NCBI RefSeq assembly: GCF_001258055.1
Contig: NZ_CVRM01000022.1
Location: forward strand, 434,001-498,000
Length of the DNA: 64,000 nucleotides
Source: Phaeobacter italicus
GTDB lineage: Bacteria; Pseudomonadota; Alphaproteobacteria; Rhodobacterales; Rhodobacteraceae
Direction of reading: 5' to 3'
The position numbers and the translations under genes are program-made. This document shows positions 1-8,868 of the stretch, piece after piece (position 1 is the first letter of the stretch; the number at the start of each line of letters is the position of its first letter). A model generated the notes under the pieces. It was not told where the DNA came from. It ran no database searches and worked only from the letters and a program-made list of their open reading frames with translations.

Positions 1-1
1 C

Positions 2-313
2 GTCGATCAGATCTTTGTCGGCCAGCCTGTCACCCTGCGCTTTCCGGCGCTGGATCAACGCAGCACGCCCGAACTCTTCGGGGCGGTGCAGCAGGTTTCT
101 GCAGATGCCTTTGAGGATCCAAATACGGGGATCTCCTATTATCGGACGGAAATCGCGCTGGATCCGGGGCAGATCGACCGCTTGCCGGAAGGTACGGCCC
201 TCATTCCGGGCATGCCGGTCGAGGGCTACATCCGCACCGCCGATCGTTCTCCGCTGGCCTACCTGGTAAAGCCGCTGACGGACTACTTCGTCCGCGCCTT
301 CCGCGAGAGCTGA
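2..313 (+). CDS. HlyD-family type I secretion periplasmic adaptor, C-terminal fragment
   Basis: The frame is open from the left edge and ends in TGA, giving the last 103 residues of a protein whose start lies outside the window. The residues look like the C-terminal end of an HlyD/PrsE membrane-fusion adaptor: a beta-rich stretch (VTLRFPALDQR), a turn followed by YYRTEIALD, then the conserved proline/glycine loop LIPGMPVEGYIRT and the typical ending YLVKPLTDYFVRAFRES. HlyD proteins bridge an inner-membrane ABC exporter to a TolC-type outer-membrane channel. The ABC partner would be expected just upstream, outside the window. Family assignment is by motif recognition only. Confidence 0.85.
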   Translation, partial: VDQIFVGQPVTLRFPALDQRSTPELFGAVQQVSADAFEDPNTGISYYRTEIALDPGQIDRLPEGTALIPGMPVEGYIRTADRSPLAYLVKPLTDYFVRAFRES

Positions 314-354
314 GCCGCAGGACCGTCCGGCGGCGGTCAATCGTCGCAAATCAC

Positions 355-386
355 AGGCGGAAGGGCCGAATTTCGTCTTTCCGCCT
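355..386 (+). terminator. Possible weak terminator after the HlyD gene
   Basis: An 8-bp perfect stem (AGGCGGAA / TTCCGCCT) with a 16-base loop lies between the HlyD stop and the RidA start. The T run after it is short (TTAC), so termination would be weak. It may only be an incidental hairpin. Confidence 0.3.
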
Positions 387-436
387 TTACACTTCCCGGT
401 TAGCGTTCGTCCAAATCGTTTCAAAGGACCAAGACA

Positions 437-895
437 ATGGATATCGAAGCCAAACTCAAAGAGCTGGGGATCGAACTGCCTGCAGCTCCCGCACCGGCCG
501 CAAACTATGTGCCCTACGTGGTCGCAGGTGACATGGTCTACATCTCCGGCCAGATCTCTGCTGATGCAGGCGGGCTGATCACCGGCAAACTGGGTGCAGA
601 CATGGATGTCGCCGCCGGTCAGAAAGCTGCCCGCCAATGTGCGATCGCGCTTCTGGCTCAGCTCAAGGCCGCATGCGGTGGCGATCTGAACCGGTTGAAG
701 CGGGTTGTGAAACTGGGGGCCTTCGTGAACTCCACCGATAGCTTTACCGACCAGCCGCAGGTTGTGAACGGCGCGTCTGACCTGATGGTCGAAGTGCTGG
801 GGGACGCGGGCCGTCATGCCCGCTCTGCGGTCAGCTCGCCTTCGCTGCCGCTGGGTGTCGCGGTCGAAATCGACGGCGTGTTCCAGATCGCATGA
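437..895 (+). CDS. RidA family protein (YjgF/YER057c/UK114)
   Basis: This is a complete 152-aa protein, the usual length for the larger RidA subgroup. RidA enzymes hydrolyse reactive enamine/imine intermediates released by PLP enzymes. Visible family features are the N-terminal segment VPYVVAGDMVYISGQI, the central ALLAQLKAACGG helix, and the C-terminal HARSAVSSPSLPLGVAVEID, whose arginine matches the position of the carboxylate-binding Arg in the family. An AAAGGA ribosome-binding site lies 8 bases upstream. The stop overlaps the start of the next gene as ATGA, so the two are translationally coupled. The natural substrate cannot be told from sequence. Confidence 0.93.
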   Translation: MDIEAKLKELGIELPAAPAPAANYVPYVVAGDMVYISGQISADAGGLITGKLGADMDVAAGQKAARQCAIALLAQLKAACGGDLNRLKRVVKLGAFVNSTDSFTDQPQVVNGASDLMVEVLGDAGRHARSAVSSPSLPLGVAVEIDGVFQIA

Positions 896-1665
896 CCATG
901 AAACTGCCAGACGCCTTTGTGCGCACCCCGATCACGCATCGCGCGCTGCATGATGTGACGGACGGTCGCCCCGAAAACAGCCGCGCCGCCATGCGCGCCG
1001 CCATCGAGGCAGGCTATGGGATCGAAATGGACCTGCAACTGTCGTCGGATGGCCGCGCGATGGTGTTCCACGACTACGGGCTCAAACGTCTGGCAGAAGG
1101 CACCGGGCTGGTGGCGGATTACACCCGCGACCAGCTGCGTGCCATTCCCCTGAAAGGGGGCGATGGAGAGTGCATTCCTGATTTTGCAGAAATCCTTGAG
1201 CTGGTGGATGGGCGCGTGCCGCTGCTGATCGAGCTCAAGGACCAGGACGGCAACATGGGCTCCGACATCGGCACGCTTGAGGCAGACACCGTGCGCCAAT
1301 TGCAGGGCTACACGGGTGAGGTGGCGCTGATGTCCTTCAACCCCCATTCGGTGGTTGAACTGGCCCGTCTGGCCCCGGATCTGCCGCGTGGCATTACCAC
1401 CAGCAGCTATCAGGCCAAACACTGGCCCGAACTGACGCCAGAGGTCTGTGACCATCTGCGCGAGATCCCTGATTTTGACCGGTCCGGGTCGTGCTTTATC
1501 AGCCACGAGGTCGCTGATCTCGCCAGCCCCCGCGTTGCAGAGCTGCGCGCCAAGGGGGTTCCGATCCTGTGCTGGACCGTGACCTCTGCCGCGATGGAAG
1601 AAGAGGCGCGCAAAATTGCGCATAATGTCACCTTCGAGCGGTATCTTTCTGATATCTCGGCTTGA
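892..1665 (+). CDS. Glycerophosphodiester phosphodiesterase
   Basis: A 257-aa GDPD-fold protein that splits glycerophosphodiesters into sn-glycerol 3-phosphate and an alcohol. The signature motifs are in order: HRALHD near residue 17, ENSRAAMRAAIEAG, IEMDLQLSSDG supplying the metal-binding Glu/Asp, and VFHD. The C-terminal segment VPILCWTV closes the TIM barrel. No signal peptide is visible, so it should be cytoplasmic (UgpQ-like). It starts inside the stop codon of the RidA gene, suggesting an operon that may continue into the acyltransferase 46 bases downstream. Confidence 0.93.
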   Translation: MTMKLPDAFVRTPITHRALHDVTDGRPENSRAAMRAAIEAGYGIEMDLQLSSDGRAMVFHDYGLKRLAEGTGLVADYTRDQLRAIPLKGGDGECIPDFAEILELVDGRVPLLIELKDQDGNMGSDIGTLEADTVRQLQGYTGEVALMSFNPHSVVELARLAPDLPRGITTSSYQAKHWPELTPEVCDHLREIPDFDRSGSCFISHEVADLASPRVAELRAKGVPILCWTVTSAAMEEEARKIAHNVTFERYLSDISA

Positions 1666-1711
1666 TCCCTTCCGCGGCGGACCCAGATACTGTCTGTCGC
1701 GGAGGAATTGA

Positions 1712-2899
1712 ATGGAACAGGCGCAGATCGAAATCGCGGTTCTCGGTGCGCTGTCGCAGGTGGCGGCAGCCGACTGGGACGCCTGCGCCTGCCCGGAGGC
1801 CGCCGATGGTGGTGCGCCTCTCGATCCCTTTACCACCCATCGTTTCCTGAGCGCGCTGGAAGACAGCGGTTCGGTTGGGCCCGGAACCGGCTGGCAGCCA
1901 CAATATCTGACAGCTCGCCAAAACGGAGAGCTGATTGCCTGCGCGCCGATGTACGCCAAATCCCACAGCCAGGGCGAATATATCTTCGACCACAACTGGG
2001 CCCACGCCTATGAACGGGCAGGGGGGCGCTACTATCCAAAGCTGCAGATTGCCGCGCCGTTTACCCCAGCCACGGGCCGGCGGTTTCTTGTCAAACCCGG
2101 CTTTGACGGGATCGGCCAATCGGCACTGGTGCAGGGCGCGGTGCAGCTGGCGGCAGACAACCATGTCTCCTCGCTGCATGTGACCTTCTGCACAGAGGAC
2201 GAGGCCAGGATCGGTGCGGAGATGGGGTTGATGGCCCGCATCACCCAGCAGTTCCACTGGTTGAACGAAGGCTATGGCAGCTTTGATGGTTTTCTGGCCG
2301 CGCTGTCATCGCGCAAGCGCAAGACCATCCGCAAGGAACGCGCGCAGGCGCAAGGCTTCGGCGGGGAAATTCGGGCCTATCATGGGGCGGATCTGCGCGC
2401 CGAGCACTGGGATGCCTTCTGGACCTTCTATCAGGACACAGGGGCGCGCAAATGGGGCTCTCCCTACCTGACGCGGGCCTTTTTCGACATTGCCCATCAG
2501 ACGATGGCTGACGACATGGTGCTGATTCTGGCTGAACGTGACGGTGTGCCCGTCGCGGGTGCGTTGAATTTCCTAGGCCGCGACACGCTTTATGGCCGCT
2601 ATTGGGGCTGTAGCGAACACCACCCCTGCCTGCACTTTGAATTGTGTTACTATCAGGCCATCGATCAGGCGATCAGCCGTGGCCTGTCAAAGGTCGAAGC
2701 TGGCGCGCAGGGGGAACACAAACTGGCGCGCGGGTATCTGCCAGCCCAGACCCACAGCCTGCACTGGGTTGGGGATCCGGGCTTTGCTGATGCCATCGCC
2801 CGCTACCTCGAGGCCGAGCGCAGTGCCATCGAGGAAGAGATCGAAATCCTGACCGACTACGGTCCGTTCCGCAAAGCGCATGTGGAGGAACAACAATGA
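1712..2899 (+). CDS. FemAB/GNAT-like acyltransferase (COG3146 type)
   Basis: A 395-aa protein of the family annotated as 'peptidoglycan biosynthesis protein/GNAT N-acetyltransferase'. Recognisable elements are the N-terminal [19 protein letters not shown] and central [16 protein letters not shown]. The C-terminal half has the FemAB-like segments [11 protein letters not shown] and [11 protein letters not shown] followed by [14 protein letters not shown], which is highly conserved in this family. A strong GGAGG site precedes the ATG by 6 bases. It overlaps the downstream pterin dehydratase by 4 bases. The acyl donor and acceptor are not known for most family members, so no pathway is assigned. 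Confidence 0.85.
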   Translation: MEQAQIEIAVLGALSQVAAADWDACACPEAADGGAPLDPFTTHRFLSALEDSGSVGPGTGWQPQYLTARQNGELIACAPMYAKSHSQGEYIFDHNWAHAYERAGGRYYPKLQIAAPFTPATGRRFLVKPGFDGIGQSALVQGAVQLAADNHVSSLHVTFCTEDEARIGAEMGLMARITQQFHWLNEGYGSFDGFLAALSSRKRKTIRKERAQAQGFGGEIRAYHGADLRAEHWDAFWTFYQDTGARKWGSPYLTRAFFDIAHQTMADDMVLILAERDGVPVAGALNFLGRDTLYGRYWGCSEHHPCLHFELCYYQAIDQAISRGLSKVEAGAQGEHKLARGYLPAQTHSLHWVGDPGFADAIARYLEAERSAIEEEIEILTDYGPFRKAHVEEQQ

Positions 2900-3189
2900 C
2901 AGAAATCCTATCCGCCGCCACCCGAGGCCCCTTGCTTGACCCGCTGTTCAGCGCGGGCTGGAAAGAGGTGGACGGCCGCGACGCCATCGAAAAAACCTTT
3001 GTCTTCGACAGCTTTGTCGACGCCTTCGGCTGGATGACCCGCGCGGCGATCTGGGCCGAAAAATGGGATCACCATCCCGAATGGTCCAACACCTACAACA
3101 AGGTCAAGGTGGTGCTGACCACGCATGATGTCGGCGGGCTCAGCGCGTTGGACGCCAAACTTGCCCGCAAGATGGAAAGCCTGCTTTAG
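2896..3189 (+). CDS. phhB: 4a-hydroxytetrahydrobiopterin dehydratase (PCD/DCoH)
   Basis: A 97-aa protein of normal family length. It contains the pterin dehydratase signature [20 protein letters not shown], with the paired histidines and Pro-Glu-Trp, followed by [12 protein letters not shown]. The enzyme dehydrates 4a-hydroxytetrahydropterin, recycling the cofactor of aromatic amino acid hydroxylases. In bacteria without a local phenylalanine hydroxylase it may serve molybdopterin or folate salvage instead; no hydroxylase is seen here. It overlaps the upstream acyltransferase by 4 bases (ATGA). Confidence 0.92.
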   Translation: MTEILSAATRGPLLDPLFSAGWKEVDGRDAIEKTFVFDSFVDAFGWMTRAAIWAEKWDHHPEWSNTYNKVKVVLTTHDVGGLSALDAKLARKMESLL

Positions 3190-3243
3190 GCGCGGTCGCA
3201 GACTGCCCCGGCCAGCTGCTATTCTGGCCGACCAAAATATAAG

Positions 3244-3269
3244 AAAGGCGCGGATCCTGCCGCGCCTTT
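3244..3269 (+). terminator. Bidirectional intrinsic terminator between phhB and peroxiredoxin
   Basis: A perfect 10-bp stem, AAAGGCGCGG / CCGCGCCTTT, with loop ATCCTG, is followed by further Ts. It lies between two convergent genes and has A/T flanks on both sides, so it can serve both strands. Confidence 0.85.
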
Positions 3270-3298
3270 TTCGTGTTCCTGGGGCTGGACAGCAGGGC

Positions 3299-3787
3299 TC
3301 AGCCCATCGCGTCCAGCAGGCCCTCACCAGCGGACAGTTCACACTGACCGGGGTTTTCTTCTGCATTCATGATGGCGACCTCGCCGTCCTTGACCAACAT
3401 CGCATAGCGCAGCGATCGACCGACCAGACCCACGGCAGGCGCATCAAGCCGCATGCCAATCGCATCGGTAAAGCCGCATTCCGCATCCGACAACATGGTG
3501 ATGCCCGCAGCATCTGCGCCGGTTGCCTCGGCCCAGGCTTTCATCACAAAGGGATCGTTCGCCGCGATGCAAATGATCTCGTCCACACCCTTGGCCGCCA
3601 GCGCGTCCTTGCTGCGGATAAAGCTGGGAACATGGGCAGAGTGACAGGTCGGCGTAAACGCCCCCGGCACGGCGAAAATCGCAACTGTGCGCCCCTTGGT
3701 CAGGTTAGCCATGTTCACCTGCTCCGGGCCCTCGGCCCCCATGCGGGTCAATGTCGCCTCTGGCAGGGTCTCTCCGACGGAAATCAT
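3299..3787 (-). CDS. Peroxiredoxin (Prx5/AhpE-like thioredoxin fold)
   Basis: A 162-aa enzyme reducing hydroperoxides with a peroxidatic cysteine. The motif FAVPGAFTPTCHSAHVPSF holds the catalytic PxxxTxxC, near residue 48, typical of the Prx5 group. The C-terminal segment ends without a glutaredoxin domain. I chose the ATG at 3787 because GAGAGG lies just upstream. The longer reading frame, adding six residues from 3805, would place that site inside the gene. It is convergent with phhB and sits back to back with the ferredoxin reductase. Confidence 0.9.
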   Translation of the reverse strand: MISVGETLPEATLTRMGAEGPEQVNMANLTKGRTVAIFAVPGAFTPTCHSAHVPSFIRSKDALAAKGVDEIICIAANDPFVMKAWAEATGADAAGITMLSDAECGFTDAIGMRLDAPAVGLVGRSLRYAMLVKDGEVAIMNAEENPGQCELSAGEGLLDAMG

Positions 3788-3912
3788 GATCTGTTCCTCT
3801 CCCATGATTGTGTTTTATATCCCCTCACATATAGGGTCGGGCAGCAACCTTGCCAGAGGGTTGCGCAGCCACAGACCACAAAGCAAGACAGCAAAAAGAG
3901 AGAGGGCCGCCA

Positions 3913-5124
3913 ATGACCCATTTCGTCGTAATCGGAGCCGGGCAGGCAGGCGCGTCTCTTGTGGCGCAGTTGCGCAAGCAGGGTTTTGAGGGCGAGATCA
4001 CCCTCATCGGCAGCGAACCGGTCGTCCCCTATCAGCGCCCGCCGCTGTCCAAGGCCTATCTGCTGGGCGAAATGGGGCTGGAACGGCTCTATCTGCGCCC
4101 CGAAAGCTTCTATGCCGACAATAATATCACTCTGAAACTGGGCCATGAGGTGCAGGCGATTGACCCGGCGGCCAAGACCGTGACCCTCGCGGATGAGGTG
4201 CTGCATTACGACCAGCTGGCGCTCACCACCGGGTCCAGCCCGCGTCGCCTGCCCGCCGCGATAGGTGGCGATCTGCAGGGCGTTTATGTCCTGCGCGATC
4301 TGGCGGACGTGGACGCGATGGCCCCGGTTGTAAGGGAGGGCGCGCGCACTCTGATCGTGGGGGGCGGCTATATCGGTCTTGAGGCCGCAGCCGTCTGCGC
4401 CAAACGCGGGGTTTCTGTCACGCTGGTGGAAATGGCCGACCGCATCCTGCAGCGGGTCGCGGCCCCCCAGACCTCCGACTATTTCCGCGCGCTGCACAGC
4501 GGCCACGGTGTCGATATTCGCGAAGGCATCGGCCTTGAACGGCTGGAGGGCGAAGACGGCACCGTCAAACGCGCCGTGCTCAGCGATGGCAGCACGGTTG
4601 AGGTGGATTTCGTCGTGGTCGGCGTCGGCATCACCCCGGCCACATCCCTGGCCGAGACCGCAGGGCTGACGATTGAAAACGGCATCAAGGTGGATGAACA
4701 CGGGCGCACGTCGGACCCGGCGATTTGGGCTGCGGGCGACTGTGCATCCTTCCCGTACCGCGGCAGCCGCATCCGGCTCGAAAGCGTGCCCAACGCCATC
4801 GATCAGGCAGAGGTCGCGGCCCGGAATATGCTCGGCGCTGAAGAAACCTATGTGGCCAAACCGTGGTTCTGGTCCGACCAATACGACGTCAAACTGCAGA
4901 TTGCAGGGCTGAACACGGGCTACGACAATGTTGTCACCCGTCAGGGCAGCGATGGTGCGACGTCCTTCTGGTATTACACGGGCGATCAGCTGGTGGCGGT
5001 GGACGCGATGAATGATCCCCGCGCCTATATGGTGGCGAAACGTCTGATTGAGGCAGGGCGCACCGCCGACAAGGGCGTGGTCGCTGATCCAGAGGCGGAT
5101 CTGAAGCCGCTTTTGCGCGCATGA
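3913..5124 (+). CDS. FAD/NAD(P)-dependent ferredoxin (rubredoxin) reductase
   Basis: A 403-aa flavoprotein of the class that feeds electrons from NAD(P)H to ferredoxins of cytochrome P450 or dioxygenase systems. The FAD-binding Rossmann motif GAGQAG is at residues 8-13. VVPYQRPPLSKAYL is the conserved segment after it, and the NADH-binding GGGYIGLEAA is near residue 155. The second FAD motif, WAAGDCASF, is near 277. The C-terminal reductase domain contains the conserved WFWSDQYDVKLQIAG. The start at 3913 follows an AGAGAGGG site. It overlaps rsmD by 4 bases. No P450 or ferredoxin is nearby. Confidence 0.92.
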   Translation: MTHFVVIGAGQAGASLVAQLRKQGFEGEITLIGSEPVVPYQRPPLSKAYLLGEMGLERLYLRPESFYADNNITLKLGHEVQAIDPAAKTVTLADEVLHYDQLALTTGSSPRRLPAAIGGDLQGVYVLRDLADVDAMAPVVREGARTLIVGGGYIGLEAAAVCAKRGVSVTLVEMADRILQRVAAPQTSDYFRALHSGHGVDIREGIGLERLEGEDGTVKRAVLSDGSTVEVDFVVVGVGITPATSLAETAGLTIENGIKVDEHGRTSDPAIWAAGDCASFPYRGSRIRLESVPNAIDQAEVAARNMLGAEETYVAKPWFWSDQYDVKLQIAGLNTGYDNVVTRQGSDGATSFWYYTGDQLVAVDAMNDPRAYMVAKRLIEAGRTADKGVVADPEADLKPLLRA

Positions 5125-5675
5125 GGATCATCGCGGGAGAGTTCCGTGGCCGCGCGCTGACCAGTGTGGGCAAGGGGGACGCCGGCGCCCATCTGCGCCC
5201 CACCACTGACCGCGTGCGCGAAAGCCTGTTCAACGTGCTGAGCCATCTGGTCGATTTCGACGGGCAGCGGGTGCTGGATCTCTTTGCAGGTACGGGTGCG
5301 CTGGGGCTTGAAGCGCTGTCGCGCGGCGCTTCGGAGGCGGTATTTGTGGACGATGGCCGCGTCTCGCAGGGGCTCGTCACCAAGAACATCGATCTCTTGC
5401 GCATCAAGAATCGCGCGCGGCTCATCCGTCGCGATGCCACCCGCCTGCCGGTCAATGATGGCGCGCCGTTTGACGTGGTCTTTCTGGATCCGCCCTATGG
5501 CAAAGCTCTCGGTCAAAAGGCCCTGGCGGCGGCCGTCAAAGGCGGCTGGCTCGCACAGGATTCGCTGGTGGTCTGGGAAGAAAACAGCCCCATGCAGGCC
5601 CCGGATGGCTTTAGCCTGCACGACAGCCGCAAATACGGCGACACCCATGTAACGTTGCTGTGGCACGAGAGATGA
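5121..5675 (+). CDS. rsmD: 16S rRNA (guanine(966)-N2)-methyltransferase
   Basis: A 184-aa SAM-dependent methyltransferase of normal RsmD length. Motifs include the N-terminal MRIIAGEFRGRAL and RPTTDRVRESLFNVL, SAM-binding LDLFAGTGALGLEALSRGA, and catalytic VFLDPPYGK (the DPPY motif of N2-guanine methylases). It modifies G966 of 16S rRNA during 30S assembly. It is coupled to the upstream reductase by an ATGA overlap and followed 24 bases later by a HAD phosphatase. Confidence 0.95.
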   Translation: MRIIAGEFRGRALTSVGKGDAGAHLRPTTDRVRESLFNVLSHLVDFDGQRVLDLFAGTGALGLEALSRGASEAVFVDDGRVSQGLVTKNIDLLRIKNRARLIRRDATRLPVNDGAPFDVVFLDPPYGKALGQKALAAAVKGGWLAQDSLVVWEENSPMQAPDGFSLHDSRKYGDTHVTLLWHER

Positions 5676-5699
5676 GCAGACAGCAAAAAGGATAGGACC

Positions 5700-6362
5700 A
5701 TGCCGACCACATACCCCACGCCAAAACTGGTGATTTTTGATTGTGACGGTGTGCTGGTCGATAGTGAAACGCTCAGCAATCAGGTTCTTGCCGATAACCT
5801 GGCGCGCTACGGTCTGCATCTGTCCCTTGCGGAATGCATGGATCTCTTTGTTGGGGGCACCATGGCCGAGGTCCGCCAAAAGGCGATCGCGCGTGGCGCA
5901 GACCTGCCTGCGGATTGGGTTGCAGAGGTCTACGAGGAAACCTATGCCCGCCTGCGCCAGGGCGTCTCGCTGGTGCCTGGGGTTTCGGATCTTTTGGCCC
6001 TCCTGCAAGAGCGCGGCATTGCCTTCTGCGTGGCCTCCAACGGCAGCGAGGACAAGATGCGCATCACCCTTGGTCAGAACGGCCTGTGGGAGCTGTTCCA
6101 CCCCCATGCGATGTTCTCGGCCCACACGCTCAAGACCGGCAAACCCGACCCGGATCTGTTCCTTGCCGCGGCCTGTCATTTCGACGTTCAGGCCCGCGAT
6201 TGTCTGGTGGTTGAGGACAGCGAAAATGGCGCCATCGCAGCCGCCCGCGCCGGTATGCGCTGTCTTGGTTTTGACCCGCACGGCAAAGGTCTGCGCCTGA
6301 CGCGACACAACGCCGAACATATTACCACCATGACGCAGGTGCCCTATCTGATCGGATTGTGA
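5700..6362 (+). CDS. HAD-superfamily phosphatase (beta-phosphoglucomutase-like)
   Basis: A 220-aa HAD hydrolase, subfamily IA. Motif I is IFDCDGVLVDSE near residue 13, with the nucleophile Asp. Motif II is VASNGS, the motif III lysine lies in LKTGKPDPDLFL, and motif IV is VVEDSENGAIAA. The layout matches YieH/6-phosphogluconate phosphatase and beta-phosphoglucomutase-like enzymes. The substrate is probably a sugar phosphate, but that is inference. A GGATAGGA site lies just upstream. Confidence 0.9.
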   Translation: MPTTYPTPKLVIFDCDGVLVDSETLSNQVLADNLARYGLHLSLAECMDLFVGGTMAEVRQKAIARGADLPADWVAEVYEETYARLRQGVSLVPGVSDLLALLQERGIAFCVASNGSEDKMRITLGQNGLWELFHPHAMFSAHTLKTGKPDPDLFLAAACHFDVQARDCLVVEDSENGAIAAARAGMRCLGFDPHGKGLRLTRHNAEHITTMTQVPYLIGL

Positions 6363-6551
6363 CGGAAACGCCGTTGGAAACGACGGTAGGCAGGCTCATC
6401 TCTCGGAAAAGACTGAAAAATATCCCAATCGTCTTTATTCAACATTTGTCAACCACAGATTGTGTAGTATGCCATGCACAAGACCCGCGCAGGCCCTTGC
6501 GCATGGGTCCGACACAACAAAAAGACGAACCATCAAAGACTAGGGACAGTC

Positions 6552-6875
6552 ATGAAAACCAAACTTACCATCGTCGCAGCCGCCGCTGCGCTGACCCTGA
6601 GCGGCTGTGTCTCCCCCGACGTGGTCACCAAGACCCAGGTGGGTGACAGCAAACTGACCTGCGGCGAGATTGAAACCCAGCTGGTCCAGCTGGAAGAGAT
6701 CCGCGCAGAAGCCAAGAAAGGCAAAACCGTCTCCGGCGCAAACGTCGCGGCTGCCCTGCTGTTCTGGCCTGCGATCATCGGCAACCACGCCAATGCCACC
6801 GAAGCGCTGGCCGCCGCAAACGAGCGCCACGAAGTGCTGGTTGCACTGGCCAACAAGAAACGCTGCAAATTCTGA
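6552..6875 (+). CDS. Small lipoprotein of unknown function
   Basis: A 107-aa protein starting at the ATG at 6552. It has a lipoprotein signal peptide: two lysines, an alanine-rich core, and the lipobox LSGC with the lipid-carrying Cys at residue 19. The mature part contains a charged helix (ETQLVQLEEIRAEAKKGK), a small hydrophobic patch (ALLFWPAIIGNHAN), and a second helix ending KKRCKF. Similar small lipoproteins in proteobacteria have no assigned function. A longer in-frame reading upstream lacks a good start. It is followed by a terminator. Confidence 0.8.
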   Translation: MKTKLTIVAAAAALTLSGCVSPDVVTKTQVGDSKLTCGEIETQLVQLEEIRAEAKKGKTVSGANVAAALLFWPAIIGNHANATEALAAANERHEVLVALANKKRCKF

Positions 6876-6939
6876 TCGCTTGGGCCGGGCCTGCGTCCGG
6901 CACCAGACAGGTTGGACCGCAAAGGTCACAAACCAAAAA

Positions 6940-6963
6940 GGGGCGCGCCAATCGGCACGCCCC
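6940..6963 (+). terminator. Terminator between lipoprotein and map
   Basis: A stem GGGGCGCGCC / GGCACGCCCC (one mismatch) with loop AATC, extended by AA/TT pairs and followed by TTCTTTG. It lies between convergent genes. Confidence 0.7.
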
Positions 6964-6985
6964 TTCTTTGTGGGGATATGGCCCC

Positions 6986-7795
6986 TTACCCGTAGGTCGG
7001 ATGAAACTTGCCGCCCGGTGACAGGGTGAAAATCTCGGCCCCGTCCGCGGTCACGCCGACCGAATGTTCAAACTGGGCCGACAGGGATTTGTCGCGCGTC
7101 ACGGCAGTCCATTCATCGGCCAGAATCTTGGTCTCTGGACGGCCCAGGTTCACCATCGGCTCAATGGTAAAGAACATGCCTTCTTCCAGAACGGGGCCGG
7201 TGCCGGGGCGACCATAGTGCAGCACGTTTGGCGGCGCGTGGAACACCAGACCCAGACCATGACCGCAGAAATCGCGCACGACGCTCATGCGCTGTGCTTC
7301 GACATAGGATTGGATCGCATGACCGATGTCGCCAAAGGTGTTGCCGGGTTTGACCGCCTCGATCCCCTTCATCAGTGAGTCATGCGTCACCTGAATCAGC
7401 CGTTCGGATTTGCGCGACAGCTTGCCTGCGACATACATCCGGCTGGTATCCCCGAACCAGCCATCAACGATGACGGTGACGTCGATGTTGAGGATATCGC
7501 CATCCTTCAGCTTCTTGTCACCCGGAATCCCGTGGCAGACCACATGGTTCACGCTGATGCAGCTGGCGTGCTGATAGCCCTTGTAGCCGATCGTCGCCGA
7601 GGTGGCCCCGGCGTCTTCCACCATCTTGGTGATGAGACGATCGATTTCACCGGTGGTCTGACCGGGAAACACATGCTCTGCGATATCATCAAGGATCCGC
7701 GCAGCCAGCGCACCGGCAGCGTGCATGCCGGCAAAATCGCCGGGCTCATAAATACGGATGCCGTCTTTGGTCGTGCGGCCGTCTTTCGATCTCAT
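6986..7795 (-). CDS. map: Type I methionine aminopeptidase
   Basis: A 269-aa metalloprotease that removes the N-terminal methionine from nascent proteins. Conserved features are HGIPGDKKLKDGDILNIDV, with the first metal-ligand Asp, and GWFGDTSRMY, with the second. FCGHGLGLVFHAPPNVLHYG carries the ligand His, GMFFTIEPMVN the ligand Glu, and AQFEHSVGVT the last Glu. I prefer the start at 7795 because GGAG lies 9 bases upstream. The alternative ATG at 7810 adds MEPRQ. Confidence 0.95.
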   Translation of the reverse strand: MRSKDGRTTKDGIRIYEPGDFAGMHAAGALAARILDDIAEHVFPGQTTGEIDRLITKMVEDAGATSATIGYKGYQHASCISVNHVVCHGIPGDKKLKDGDILNIDVTVIVDGWFGDTSRMYVAGKLSRKSERLIQVTHDSLMKGIEAVKPGNTFGDIGHAIQSYVEAQRMSVVRDFCGHGLGLVFHAPPNVLHYGRPGTGPVLEEGMFFTIEPMVNLGRPETKILADEWTAVTRDKSLSAQFEHSVGVTADGAEIFTLSPGGKFHPTYG

Positions 7796-7951
7796 CTGGC
7801 GGGGCTCCATCGGGTGTCTTTGGGATAGCTATGTAAGGGGTTCACAGCCAAAGGGCCAGAGCCACGGCCGCACCGCAGGGGGAACTTTTGCGCGCGAATG
7901 GCGTTTTTCTGGCAACGTCCGGGGACCAAACAACGAAAAGGAACATATGGG

Positions 7952-8863
7952 ATGGAAGCATTGCAGAGCCTGATGAACACCGAAATCTACAACGGCAAGA
8001 CGCTGTCAGACCTCATCACGCTTGAGTTTCTGGCAGAGCTGATGGGCAATGTTCTCGCGGCTGTCGTGATCCTCGTGGCCGGGTTCATCGTCGCAAGCTG
8101 GGTCAAACGGCGCATCGTGCGGCTGGGCGACAGCCACGCCAGCCTCGACACGACGCTGTTTCACTTCCTTGGCACGGTGGCGCGCTATGTCGTGCTCGCC
8201 TTTGCGGTTCTTTTCGTGCTGAACACATTCGGGGTCCAGACCACCTCGATCATCGCCGCAATCGGTGCTGCCGGTCTGGCAATCGGCCTTGCGATGCAAG
8301 GCGCGCTGTCCAATGTGGCGGCCGGCGTGATGATCATCCTGTTCCGCCCCTTCAAGCTGGGGGATTTCATCGACGTGAACGGCGAAATGGGCACGGTCAA
8401 GGACATCACCCTGAACAACACCGTGATTGCCAGCCTGTCGAACCTCAAGGTGATCATTCCCAATTCCGAGGTCTGGGGCAACACGATCACCAATTATTCC
8501 GAATACGACACCCGCCGCGCAGAGTGGACATTCGGGGTTGGCTATGGGGCAAACCTTGCCACGGCAGAGCAGGTGATCCGCGACACGATCATGTCCGACA
8601 GCCGCTCACACGCAGAGCCGGAACCGTTCATTCAGGTCAACACTCTGAACAGCAGTTCGGTTGATTTCCTGGTGCGTGTCTGGGTCGATGCGGCAGAGTA
8701 TTTCCAGTATCAGGCCGACATGAAGCGCAAGGTCAAAGAGGCGCTGGATGAGGCAGGCGTGGACATCCCGTTCCCGACCCGCACCGTGATCCACGAAAAC
8801 GCAACCGCCGACGGGGACGCGGCAGAGCAGACCGCCAAGGGCGAGGCGGACGCAGCCGCCTGA
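7952..8863 (+). CDS. Small-conductance mechanosensitive channel (MscS family)
   Basis: A 303-aa MscS-type channel opening under membrane tension during hypo-osmotic shock. Three transmembrane segments lie in the first ~130 residues. The pore helix TM3 contains GAAGLAIGLAMQGALSNVAAG, the Ala/Gly-packed motif of MscS, directly followed by the beta domain FRPFKLGDFIDVNGEMGTV. The cytoplasmic vestibule continues with IPNSEVWGNTITNYS. I chose the ATG at 7952 (AAGGA upstream); an extra 18-residue N-terminus from 7898 is possible. The tail is acidic and alanine-rich. Confidence 0.92.
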   Translation: MEALQSLMNTEIYNGKTLSDLITLEFLAELMGNVLAAVVILVAGFIVASWVKRRIVRLGDSHASLDTTLFHFLGTVARYVVLAFAVLFVLNTFGVQTTSIIAAIGAAGLAIGLAMQGALSNVAAGVMIILFRPFKLGDFIDVNGEMGTVKDITLNNTVIASLSNLKVIIPNSEVWGNTITNYSEYDTRRAEWTFGVGYGANLATAEQVIRDTIMSDSRSHAEPEPFIQVNTLNSSSVDFLVRVWVDAAEYFQYQADMKRKVKEALDEAGVDIPFPTRTVIHENATADGDAAEQTAKGEADAAA

Positions 8864-8868
8864 TCCCA